Below are positions 17,974 to 26,073 of a DNA stretch of 64,000 bases, in pieces; the first letter of the stretch is position 1, and every line of letters begins with the position of its first letter. The notes below the pieces were generated by a model, which searched no databases, was not told where the DNA came from, and saw only the letters and a list, made by a program, of their open reading frames with translations. The DNA comes from Paenibacillus sp. AN1007 (GTDB lineage Bacteria; Bacillota; Bacilli; Paenibacillales; Paenibacillaceae). Location: contig NZ_CP159992.1 in NCBI RefSeq assembly GCF_040702995.1, positions 5,566,501 to 5,630,500 of the forward strand. Direction: 5' to 3'. Position numbers and translations under genes: made by a program.

Positions 17974-19920
17974 CTATTTAGCATTTCCGATAATTAAATC
18001 TGTGATGATATCCAACTGTTTCTCTACCGCAACAGGGTCACTCGGAAGGAACTGATCAAAATCAATAGTGTACACATGGCCTGCCTTTCCTGCTGGAGAG
18101 GCATCGATCAGTTTCTGTACATCCTTAAGCTTGTCCTCCGCACCCTTATTCACAGCCAGGAACAGATGGTCACCGATAAACTCGGGAATCACCTCGCTGG
18201 ATACCTCCCACGTTTCGCCATGAATGACGTCGGACTCTACCTTGGCTGCCGGCTTCAATCCAAGATATTTATAAATAATATTGCCCCCCATATTGGTATC
18301 TCCGTATACAAAAAGGGCATCTGGACGTACGTTTAATATAGAGAACGTTTCATCCGAACGAACATGAGGGTTGATTTCCGCTTTGTACTCCGCGATTTTC
18401 GCTTTAAATTTCTCATTCCACTGCTTCGCTTCTTCCTGTTTACCAAGAATATCACCAAACATCTCTATATCTTTGATGGGTTCATTATTCTGCTCGATCA
18501 CAATGGTTGGGGCAATCTTGCTCAGTGCATCATACCCCCCCTCCACAATCTCGGCTAATGCAGGTGTTGTTACAATCAAGTCTGGTTGCAGGGACAGAAT
18601 TTTCTCCGCATCTGGCGGAATGCCGATATCGGTAATGCCTGTCTTATCGCTAATGTGTGGATTTTCCAAAACATACGTCGTTGTACCCACCGGCTTCACG
18701 CCAAGTGCGACAAGCTCACCCAGATGAAAGAAACTGACGACACGCTGTGGATGCACAGGAATTTCGGTCTCCCCTTTGAGGTGCTTGTACATCCTCGTTT
18801 CCGATGCAGTGCTGTCTGATGCGGTCGCCGTCGCCGTTTGGCTTGCAGGCTCTTGAGCTGCCGCACCCCCTCCTGTGGAATTGCTTGCCTGACATGCACT
18901 AAGAATCAACGATGTACATAATACCATCATGGCTCCAAAGGCAGGTCTTGAAAATCGAAACATGGATGTATCCCCTTCCTTATCCCATTGATAATAAGAC
19001 TCATTCTCATTATGAGAATGAAAGGGAAGGGAAACAATGGACGATTCCAAACGGCGTAATGGATTATTCTGAACCTGAGCGGCTGGCTTATGTTCCGTGC
19101 GAAACTGCAGCGGAGAACGACCGGTGTGTTTTTTGAATAATCGACTGAAATAATATACATCTGCATACCCCACCCTGCCTGCAACGTCCTGAATTCGTGC
19201 GTCCGACTTCAAAAGCAGCTGCTTGGCACGGTAGATACGCTCATGGATCAGATACTCGATTGGCCCCAGCCCAATCTGATTTCGGAATAAACGAGATAGA
19301 TAACTTGTACTGCAGTCATATCTGCCAGCCAGCTTCTCCGCTGTAATCGGCTCCCTATAGTGTGCCCGAATATACTGAATGGCCTCGGTAACGATGTTAG
19401 GTTTGATACTCTCTGTAGGCGTAAGTGTCCGCAGCTTTTGGCTCATAACCTCATGCACCAACGGCAAAAACGTGGAGTGGGCTTGCAGCTGGTCTAACAG
19501 CTCATTGCTTTTCCACAGGCGTTCCATAGCTTCACATTTTTCCTGAATCGGCAGAAGCGTGTAAGGCGCAAAACCATAAGAATGGGCCAAACCCTCCCGA
19601 TCCTCGGTCGACGCAGACAGTACTGAATATAAAACCAGATAACCGGCCCATTCCTCCGTCTGATTCGACACTTCAAAACTTATGTTCTTGTTTTCTGCTC
19701 CATGGAATACGTAAGGTGAGCGGCAGCGATATCGTGCATCAGACATCCTTATTCCAATCTCTCCATGCGTAAGAATGAAAAAGAATCCTGTATGTGCTGC
19801 AAGCTCGAACAAATTCGGGACTACCTCATGCTGCGCACGATAAGACTGAATATACTGCAGCCGCACGGCCGACCTACTCCACTGCTCGATGCGGCTGTTC
19901 CATTCCATAGATCCCCTCAT
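17974..19920 (-). CDS. AraC regulator fused in frame to an iron-siderophore-binding lipoprotein
   Basis: One 648-aa frame. Residues 1-about 290 are an AraC regulator with double HTH (ITAEKLAGRYDCSTSYLSRLF; IQDVAGRVGYADVYYFSRLF). After a linker, residue 320 is a Met that begins a complete lipoprotein signal (FGAMMVLCTSLILSAC, lipobox LSAC) and a periplasmic-binding-protein-2 fold (VVSFFHLGELVALGVKPVG, LSLQPDLIVTT). The segment from 18963 to 17974 alone encodes a normal 329-aa siderophore-binding protein with its own Shine-Dalgarno and a Fur-box promoter inside the upstream coding sequence. Bacillus Btr also joins AraC and binding-protein domains, but without a signal peptide between them. The product may be one fusion, or two proteins from nested transcripts. 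No FecCD permease is adjacent. Confidence 0.8.
   Translation of the reverse strand: MRGSMEWNSRIEQWSRSAVRLQYIQSYRAQHEVVPNLFELAAHTGFFFILTHGEIGIRMSDARYRCRSPYVFHGAENKNISFEVSNQTEEWAGYLVLYSVLSASTEDREGLAHSYGFAPYTLLPIQEKCEAMERLWKSNELLDQLQAHSTFLPLVHEVMSQKLRTLTPTESIKPNIVTEAIQYIRAHYREPITAEKLAGRYDCSTSYLSRLFRNQIGLGPIEYLIHERIYRAKQLLLKSDARIQDVAGRVGYADVYYFSRLFKKHTGRSPLQFRTEHKPAAQVQNNPLRRLESSIVSLPFHSHNENESYYQWDKEGDTSMFRFSRPAFGAMMVLCTSLILSACQASNSTGGGAAAQEPASQTATATASDSTASETRMYKHLKGETEIPVHPQRVVSFFHLGELVALGVKPVGTTTYVLENPHISDKTGITDIGIPPDAEKILSLQPDLIVTTPALAEIVEGGYDALSKIAPTIVIEQNNEPIKDIEMFGDILGKQEEAKQWNEKFKAKIAEYKAEINPHVRSDETFSILNVRPDALFVYGDTNMGGNIIYKYLGLKPAAKVESDVIHGETWEVSSEVIPEFIGDHLFLAVNKGAEDKLKDVQKLIDASPAGKAGHVYTIDFDQFLPSDPVAVEKQLDIITDLIIGNAK
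18963..19037 (-). promoter_or_regulatory. internal Fur-box promoter for the lipoprotein part
   Basis: On the minus strand -35 TTGTTT (19037-19032), a 17-bp spacer and -10 CATAAT (19014-19009) form a promoter. A 9-1-9 inverted repeat CATTCTCATTATGAGAATG (19002-19020) covers the -10, as expected for Fur repression. AAGGAAGGGG lies just before the ATG at 18963. All of it lies inside the open AraC reading frame. Confidence 0.8.
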
Positions 19921-19993
19921 CCATCTTACCTCCTGTCTTTCCCTTCATCGGTTCGTTCTACGTCCTTAAAATATGCCCTATTATATCATAGAC

Positions 19994-20025
19994 AAAAAGC
20001 CATCAACCGGAGAGGTTGATAGCTT
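19994..20025 (-). terminator. terminator of the MscS gene
   Basis: On the minus strand GCTATCAACC / GGTTGATGGC with a TCTCC loop, followed by TTTTTG, about 120 bp after the mscS stop. Confidence 0.75.
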
Positions 20026-20147
20026 ATTTGAATATCTTATGAGCTGCGTATTGGAGCTGTATTACACGGCTGTATTAGGACTATATAAGAATCGTTCCAG
20101 CATATTTGAACATCAATAAACCGCAATTCAATAGACTTGGCTGCCCA

Positions 20148-21401
20148 TCAATATTCACGTACGTACTCTTTGGTGTCCTTAAGCTGCACAATATCATGGC
20201 CTGTTGGATTCTGGAAAGCACGCAGTCCAAACGTTGATGCAACCGCAAAGATATGGTCAAAAATATCTGCCTGCACATTCTCATACACAGCCCAGTTGGT
20301 GTCATTACTAAAGGCATAAATCTCAAGAGGCAGCCCCCGATCCTCAGGGGCGAGCTGTCTGACAATCATCGTCATATCTTTGTTAATCTTCGGATGATGT
20401 CTCAAATATTGATGGATATATTCGCGGAACACACCAATATTCGTGAGCTGTCTGCCATTCACATTACTTTCCCGGTTCACTTCGTGTTCGATATTGTACG
20501 CCTCGATTTCCTTTAATTTCGACGTGACATAATCGGCCAAATAGTGAATCTTCTCGAACTCGGCCACCATCTCTTCATTGCAGAAACGGATACTGCTGAT
20601 ATCGATATAAACACTTCGCTTGATCCTTCTGCCGCCCGACACCTGCATGCCTCTCCAATTTCGGAACGAGTCTGATATCAGTGCGTAACTGGGGATCATG
20701 GTGATCGTTTTATCAAAATTCATGACTTTCACCGTATTCAGAGTGATGTCGATAACATCCCCATCCGCGTTGTATTTCGGCATCTCGATCCAATCGCCTA
20801 CACGCACCATGTCATTGGACGACAGCTGCACACCAGCGACCAGACCCAGAATAGAGTCTTTGAAGATGAGCATCAATACTGCCGATAAAGCCCCTAGTCC
20901 ACTGAGAATAATCAACGGATTCTGTCCGACCAGACTGGAGATCACGATAATGCCACCAATGATGAACAGAACGATCTTAGCTACTTGAATATAACTCTTG
21001 ATCGGACGAATTTTAGACACTTCATAGGTACGATAAATATCGTCAAATACATTAAGCAGCGCATTCAGCACCGTAATCATGATGACAATCATGTAAGTCA
21101 TTGCCGCTTTTTCAATTAAAGCCTGATAGGCCGGGAAAACGTACGCCGTATAATAGATGATAACAGCCGGTACGAGGTGTGATAATCTCTGAAACAGCTT
21201 CTTCTGAACGACGATGTGCCCCCATTTGAACCGATTATGGCTCACAATCCGATGCACGGTCTTCAGAACAAGTCTTTTGGCGATGTAATTGGCAATCATC
21301 GAGACGAGCGCAATAAAAATGATCATAATAATATTGGAAAGATACCCGATGGAGGGTTCGGTCATGCCAAGTTCCTCTAGCTGTTTTCTGATAAAATCCA
21401 T
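20148..21401 (-). CDS. mechanosensitive ion channel, MscS family (YbdG-like)
   Basis: 417 aa. About five membrane segments occupy residues 20-190, ending in the pore helix region ILSGLGALSAVLMLIFKDSILGLVAGVQL. The MscS beta domain follows (VRVGDWIEMPKYNADGDVIDITLNTVKVMNFD, then a VPN-like IPSYALI). A long C-terminal cytoplasmic domain is typical of the YbdG/YnaI branch. The protein opens under membrane tension on osmotic downshock. AGGAGG precedes the ATG. Confidence 0.9.
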   Translation of the reverse strand: MDFIRKQLEELGMTEPSIGYLSNIIMIIFIALVSMIANYIAKRLVLKTVHRIVSHNRFKWGHIVVQKKLFQRLSHLVPAVIIYYTAYVFPAYQALIEKAAMTYMIVIMITVLNALLNVFDDIYRTYEVSKIRPIKSYIQVAKIVLFIIGGIIVISSLVGQNPLIILSGLGALSAVLMLIFKDSILGLVAGVQLSSNDMVRVGDWIEMPKYNADGDVIDITLNTVKVMNFDKTITMIPSYALISDSFRNWRGMQVSGGRRIKRSVYIDISSIRFCNEEMVAEFEKIHYLADYVTSKLKEIEAYNIEHEVNRESNVNGRQLTNIGVFREYIHQYLRHHPKINKDMTMIVRQLAPEDRGLPLEIYAFSNDTNWAVYENVQADIFDHIFAVASTFGLRAFQNPTGHDIVQLKDTKEYVREY

Positions 21402-21435
21402 AGTTTCCTCCTGACGCAGTCTAGTTTAGCCTACT

Positions 21436-21465
21436 ATTATAGAGTAGATACGGTTGTAAAGTAAA
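21436..21465 (-). promoter_or_regulatory. sigma-A promoter of mscS
   Basis: On the minus strand TTTACT (21465-21460), 18-bp spacer, TATAAT (21441-21436), about 35 bp before the mscS start. Confidence 0.6.
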
Positions 21466-21659
21466 ATGAAGTGCGATGATCCCGCTTGAGATGAAACCAG
21501 GCTCCACCGCAGGCTGCATTAACCCTTAACATACCCGAATATCCTCTCCTGTTAACATATGAAAACCTTGAAAGAGTAATACGCCCAATGAAACTTTCCG
21601 TGACTTTTCAGTTCAACATTTCATTTCGATATTTCATATGGAGGGAATCTTCCCAAATC
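21466..21659. other. intergenic stretch without recognised features
   Basis: Between the mscS promoter and the deacetylase terminator. No gene or strong structure seen. Confidence 0.4.
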
Positions 21660-21695
21660 AAAAAAAGACCCACTCATTCTATAGAATGATGGGCC
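21660..21695 (-). terminator. terminator of the polysaccharide deacetylase gene
   Basis: On the minus strand a GGCCCATCATTC-TATA-GAATGAGTGGGTC stem is followed by seven T residues. Confidence 0.8.
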
Positions 21696-21735
21696 TGCTC
21701 TAATTAATGCCACTTCATCTTACAACCTACAGCAC

Positions 21736-22356
21736 TCACTTCGCCAATTTCAGCAGTTCACTCACTGTAACTAACCGATACCCTTGCGCTGTCAGTTCTT
21801 CCACCAGCACACGCACGGCTTCTACGGTCTGGGAACGATCCCCGTATCCGTCATGGAAGATCAATACACTGCCGGGCTTTACCACGGAACGGGTATGCTT
21901 CAAAATGTGTTCAACCCCGGGATTGTCCCAATCCTGTGCACCACCGTTCACCGCAGCAATGGAGTGATATCCATGCTCAGCAGCCAGGGCCAGAATGTCC
22001 TCATTCACACCAAAATATGGAGGTCTGAAGCTGCGGGCTGCACTGCCCGTGACTTCTTGAATAAGACGTTCAGCCTGCTGCAGCTCCTTTTCGGCCTCTT
22101 CCAGCGTAAGCTCAGTGAGGTTCGGATGCGTGTATGTATGATTGGCAATCTCATGCCCTTCACGGTGCACCTCTGCCGCAATATCGGGATATGCCTCCAT
22201 CTCTTTACCAATCATGAAAAATGTCGCATGCCCGCCTGCACGGCGTAAGATTTCCAGCACTTGATGGGTGTATACCGGATGTGGACCATCATCAAACGTA
22301 AAGGCCACAACCTTTTCCTGCACAGATACCTGCTCGACTAACGAATGTTCCATCAT
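21736..22356 (-). CDS. polysaccharide deacetylase (NodB domain)
   Basis: 206 aa, essentially one NodB domain. Motif 1 is TFDDGPH (19-25), with catalytic Asp and metal Asp. Motif 2 HTYTH supplies the metal histidines. Motif 3 is FRPPYFG, and LIFHDGYGD supplies the C-terminal His. No signal peptide is visible, which is unusual for a wall enzyme and leaves open a cytoplasmic or non-classical role on chito-oligosaccharides. Confidence 0.88.
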   Translation of the reverse strand: MMEHSLVEQVSVQEKVVAFTFDDGPHPVYTHQVLEILRRAGGHATFFMIGKEMEAYPDIAAEVHREGHEIANHTYTHPNLTELTLEEAEKELQQAERLIQEVTGSAARSFRPPYFGVNEDILALAAEHGYHSIAAVNGGAQDWDNPGVEHILKHTRSVVKPGSVLIFHDGYGDRSQTVEAVRVLVEELTAQGYRLVTVSELLKLAK

Positions 22357-22490
22357 GTAACCACATTCCCCTCTCTGACTGCTCGGATCAACTCCACCTT
22401 ATTATTCCACGGCTGTGAGCCAGGGTCTAGTCCATATAGGTTGAACTTGATATGTTTACACGGACACTTTAATGACAGAATAACGCTCCG

Positions 22491-22601
22491 AGCTGTTATC
22501 CCCAGATCTTTTGATTCTCTTCTTTAATCAGTGAGAAATCCCGTGATAAGCTTATGCCTCCGATGCAGCTTTCTTGCAGAAAGCTTTGAGGTGAACGCTT
22601 C
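22491..22601 (-). repeat. dispersed intergenic repeat, copy A
   Basis: About 111 bp sharing ordered blocks with 47851-47964: CTGTTATCCCC, GTGATAA, TATGC, CGATGC, AGCTTTCTT, GAAAGCT and AACGCTTC. The minus strand forms a hairpin AGCTTTCTGCAAGAAAGCT. It lies between a permease gene and the deacetylase gene. Confidence 0.65.
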
Positions 22602-22621
22602 GATTTTCCTTTTTTTTAAAA

Positions 22622-23500
22622 CTAACCTTTGATTGCACCTGCAATCATACTTTTCTGCACCTGTTTATTGAGCAGCAGGTAGATCACAACTGTCGGCACT
22701 GTCGTAATCATAAGACCCGCTCCGATAATCCCCCACTGCGTAATGTACGTCCCAACCATCGACATCATGCCGACTGTGAGTGTCTGATAGGCTGTGTTAT
22801 TAATAAACGTGACGGCAAACATCAGCTCATTCCAGCATGACAAAAACGTGAAAATCGCTACCGTAGAGATCGCCGGGGTCACGAGAGGAAGAATGATAGA
22901 GAAAAATGTCCGGTATATCCCGCAGCCGTCAATGACTGCCGACTCCTCCATCTCTCTCGGGATGCCTTTGAAAAAACTGCCCAGAATGAAAACCGCCATC
23001 GGAATACCGAAGGCCACATAGGGGATGATCAAGGCCCAATAGCTGTTGAGCAGGCCCAGGTTTTTCAAAATAATAAACAGCGGCAGCAGCGCCGCATGAA
23101 TCGGCACCATCATACCCATGAGAATCATCGTCATGGTCAGCCCGCTGAGCTTCCAGTTCATTCTAGTAATTGCGTACCCCGTCATCGAGGACAGGATTAG
23201 CACCAGCACGATCGAGACTACCGTGACCAGCACGCTGTTCATAAAATAGTTCAGTACATGCCCGTCAGAGAGTGCCTTGGTATAGTTGCTCCATAGAAAG
23301 GCTTTGGGCAGCCCAGCCACATCTCCGCTAAAAATCTCACTGTTATCCTTCAGGGAGAACAGTGCCAGCCAGATCAACGGGTAGATCTGAATAATTGCGA
23401 TAAGAATCAAAAATGCCTGCAGCAGCACTTTGCCGATGGTTCCGCCGCCGGAACGCTCTGGCCGGGTCTTTTTTTGCAGCATAACATCCATCGTACTCAT
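22622..23500 (-). CDS. carbohydrate ABC transporter permease (MalG type)
   Basis: 292 aa with six membrane segments and the EAA loop EMEESAVIDGCGIYRTFFSIILP, the contact site for the ATPase. The N-terminus fits the MalG/YurM group. With the upstream MalF-type permease and binding protein it forms a CUT1 sugar importer. No ATPase gene is adjacent, so it probably uses a shared MsmX/MsmK-like ATPase. Confidence 0.92.
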   Translation of the reverse strand: MSTMDVMLQKKTRPERSGGGTIGKVLLQAFLILIAIIQIYPLIWLALFSLKDNSEIFSGDVAGLPKAFLWSNYTKALSDGHVLNYFMNSVLVTVVSIVLVLILSSMTGYAITRMNWKLSGLTMTMILMGMMVPIHAALLPLFIILKNLGLLNSYWALIIPYVAFGIPMAVFILGSFFKGIPREMEESAVIDGCGIYRTFFSIILPLVTPAISTVAIFTFLSCWNELMFAVTFINNTAYQTLTVGMMSMVGTYITQWGIIGAGLMITTVPTVVIYLLLNKQVQKSMIAGAIKG

Positions 23501-23515
23501 AACTCTTCCTCCCCT

Positions 23516-24385
23516 CTACTCTGTCTTGAATAATGAATTAATGAGGATGGTACACACCAGACATTCCACAATGATAAAGACCGAGATTGCACTGCCATAT
23601 CCGTACCGGAATGTATCAAAAATCGTAGCGTACATCAGCGTGCTCGGTACCTCCGTGCTGTAGAATGGTCCACCGCCTGTCAGTACATAAATCAAGTCGA
23701 ACACCTTGAATGCCCCGATCACGGAAAATACAAGGCACACCTTCAGAATCGGTTTCATCAGCGGAATCATAATGGACCAAGCCACACGCAGGCGGGAAGC
23801 TCCGTCAATTCGTGCCGCTTCCAATACATCCTGAGATACGGATTTGGCTCCCGCATACATCAGCAGCATATGATATCCCATGTACTGCCAGAGGGTTGGA
23901 ATGAAGGAAGCTGCCAGGGCCGTATCCTTCTGACCCAGCCAATCCTGCGCCCAGCTGGATAAACCTATATGCTGCAGCAGTACGTTCAACAGACCGTAAT
24001 CGGCATTGTAGATTTTCGACCACAGCTGGGCTATAACTACCGTCGAGATCAATACAGGAATAAAGTATACAGTCCGGTAGAAGCCTTCCCCCTTCACGTT
24101 AGATGCCAGTATTAATGCAAGCACCAGCGAGATCGGCAGCTGAATGAATACGGAGGCACCTGCAAACAGCAGGGAGTTTTTGATGGAGTTGGTCACGCGA
24201 GTATCCTTAAACATCTCTACATAGTTGTCCAGGCCGATAAATGCGCCTTTCCCTACACCATTCCAATCGAGCAAACTGTAATAACTGGAGACAAAGATCG
24301 GAATCAGCACAATGCCGCAGAACAGAATCAGCGTAGGCAGGACAAAGACAGCAATCGTGCCTTTATTGGAAAATACAGAGTTCAT
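23516..24385 (-). CDS. carbohydrate ABC transporter permease (MalF type)
   Basis: 289 aa. The start MNSVFSNKGTIAVFVLPTL is chosen over an upstream Met at 24526 because GAGGAG lies 8 nt before 24385 and the extra 47 residues are not permease-like. Six membrane segments and the EAA motif EAARIDGASRLRVAWSIMIPLM are present. It pairs with the MalG-type permease 15 bp downstream. Confidence 0.9.
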   Translation of the reverse strand: MNSVFSNKGTIAVFVLPTLILFCGIVLIPIFVSSYYSLLDWNGVGKGAFIGLDNYVEMFKDTRVTNSIKNSLLFAGASVFIQLPISLVLALILASNVKGEGFYRTVYFIPVLISTVVIAQLWSKIYNADYGLLNVLLQHIGLSSWAQDWLGQKDTALAASFIPTLWQYMGYHMLLMYAGAKSVSQDVLEAARIDGASRLRVAWSIMIPLMKPILKVCLVFSVIGAFKVFDLIYVLTGGGPFYSTEVPSTLMYATIFDTFRYGYGSAISVFIIVECLVCTILINSLFKTE

Positions 24386-24403
24386 TGCTCTTCTCCTCTC
24401 AAA

Positions 24404-24432
24404 GGCGTGACCGGAATATTCCGGACCACGCC
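24404..24432 (-). other. intercistronic stem-loop between binding-protein and permease genes
   Basis: GGCGTG...CACGCC enclosing CCGGAATATTCCGG forms a strong hairpin 18 nt before the permease start. It has only three following T residues. Such hairpins protect upstream binding-protein mRNA and set unequal expression. Confidence 0.6.
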
Positions 24433-24618
24433 TTGTTAGGGCTTTATTTTCATTGTTATAGATGGCAAATGGGTTAGGCTTGGGAAGTCTAAATTTACAA
24501 GAAAGCCTATACGTCAGATAGGACACTCCAGCAGCTTCACTCAGAGATCTGTAAGGACATGTTAGGGTTTATCAGCTTGCCCGCGTACAGATTTGCCTAA
24601 GCTCGCTGCCAGTTTAAC

Positions 24619-25938
24619 CTACAGACTCAGCTCCGTTGGTTTCAGCTGCGCCATTTGTTTGCAGAATTCTTCCGGTGTCACGTCACCAGCCAGCAGCTGG
24701 GCAATCAGATTTTTATGTGCCTCGGCAGACTCGGCAGGCAGAATGTTATCCCACCAAGCGATGAACGACGTTGCCGTTTTCATGATATCGGCCGCAGACA
24801 GATCGAGAGAGGACAAGCTGGAGGTGTCGAGTGAATCGGTTTTCCAACTTGGCAGTCCCGCTCCCGCCAGGAAACCCTGCGTGCCGAGCTGCTCGCTCAG
24901 ATACATCAGGAATTCCGCAGCTTCCTTCGGATGCTTGGTCGTCTGGCTGATATAGAAACCGTCGACTGCTCCGCCGAAGATTTCAGTACTGGTGCCTTTG
25001 CCATCCTCAAATACCGGGAATGGAATCACCTTCACTTTGCCTTTGACTGCGGAGGAAGACGGGTCTTCAATGCCTGCATTGACCCAGTTGGCTTGGAACA
25101 TCATTGCTCCTTTGCCCGCATTAAACGCCCCCAGCATCTCGTCATAGCTCATACTGAACATACTGCTGTTGAATGCTCCGGCCTGAGCCAGCTGCTGCAT
25201 CTTGGCTGCCGCCGCAACAAAGTCCGGTGAGTCCCACTTGGACGGATCTTTGAACGCTTCAATCACCGCCGCATTGCCTGCCTGACGCATCGCAATCATG
25301 TCATACCAGTACATGCCCGGCCAGCGGTCTTTCTCACCGATTACTGCCGGAGTGATCCCTGCTGCCTTCAGTTTGGTCACAGCATCTAATAGCTCATTAT
25401 ATGTAGTCGGAATTTTGGCACCCGCCTGCTCGAACAGTTCTGTATTCACATACAGGTTGGCAATGTGTGTGTACACAGGAAGCGTATAGATTTTGCCGTC
25501 CATATTGATTGCTTCAGCCATCCCTGGGCCCATGCGCTCCTTGATATCGTCTGTCAGATAACTTGTAATTTCGAGTACGTTACCAGATTTAATATACGGC
25601 TGCATAAAGCTGCCGCCACCCATGCCGTAGAACAAGTCTGGTGATTCCCCCGCTGCGATAGATGTTTTAACCTTGGTCTTGTATTGTTCGCCAGTTGTGC
25701 CTGTACGTTCAACCTGGATGTCGGGATGCTCGCTGTTCCATTTCTCAACAATCTCTGGCAGCAGCTTGGCTGATGGGTCCGTCGTGCCAACGGATTGATC
25801 CCACAGTGTCAGTTTGATCTTGCCATTGCTCTCCCCCTGTGCCCCGCCGGATGATCCGGACGAACATGCCGCCAGACTTCCTGTAAGCCCCAGAGCCAGA
25901 AACAGACTTAAAGATTTCTTTAATAGCGCTTTCATCAT
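24619..25938 (-). CDS. sugar ABC transporter substrate-binding lipoprotein
   Basis: 439 aa, a family 1 extracellular solute-binding protein. Lipoprotein signal with lipobox LAAC (Cys25). SBP features: KLTLWDQS, PDIQVERTGTTGEQYKTKVKTSIAAGESPDLFYG near 75-107, and GKIYTLPVYTHIANLYVNTELFEQAG near 150. First gene of an importer operon, 135 bp after the response-regulator stop. GGGAGG precedes the tandem ATGATG. The sugar is not identifiable. Confidence 0.92.
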   Translation of the reverse strand: MMKALLKKSLSLFLALGLTGSLAACSSGSSGGAQGESNGKIKLTLWDQSVGTTDPSAKLLPEIVEKWNSEHPDIQVERTGTTGEQYKTKVKTSIAAGESPDLFYGMGGGSFMQPYIKSGNVLEITSYLTDDIKERMGPGMAEAINMDGKIYTLPVYTHIANLYVNTELFEQAGAKIPTTYNELLDAVTKLKAAGITPAVIGEKDRWPGMYWYDMIAMRQAGNAAVIEAFKDPSKWDSPDFVAAAAKMQQLAQAGAFNSSMFSMSYDEMLGAFNAGKGAMMFQANWVNAGIEDPSSSAVKGKVKVIPFPVFEDGKGTSTEIFGGAVDGFYISQTTKHPKEAAEFLMYLSEQLGTQGFLAGAGLPSWKTDSLDTSSLSSLDLSAADIMKTATSFIAWWDNILPAESAEAHKNLIAQLLAGDVTPEEFCKQMAQLKPTELSL

Positions 25939-26041
25939 ATGACCTCCCTGATCTTTGTATTGGTTCTATCCACATTTTAGTAATTGGACGCGATGTTCTC
26001 CATTTAGAAAACAGGCATTTTGTTGTAATATTCAAACACAA

Positions 26042-26057
26042 ATGAAAGCGTGACCAT
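26042..26057 (+). promoter_or_regulatory. cre-like site upstream of the sugar importer
   Basis: ATGAAAGCGTGACCAT matches the WTGNAANCGNWWNCAW cre consensus at all but one position. It lies between the response-regulator stop and the binding-protein start. Confidence 0.5.
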
Positions 26058-26073
26058 TGAATAAATTATAAGG

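Noticed and set aside
24433..24526. Extended N-terminus of the MalF-type permease (start at 24526)
   Set aside because: It crosses the intercistronic hairpin and lacks a ribosome site; the ATG at 24385 has GAGGAG at good spacing.
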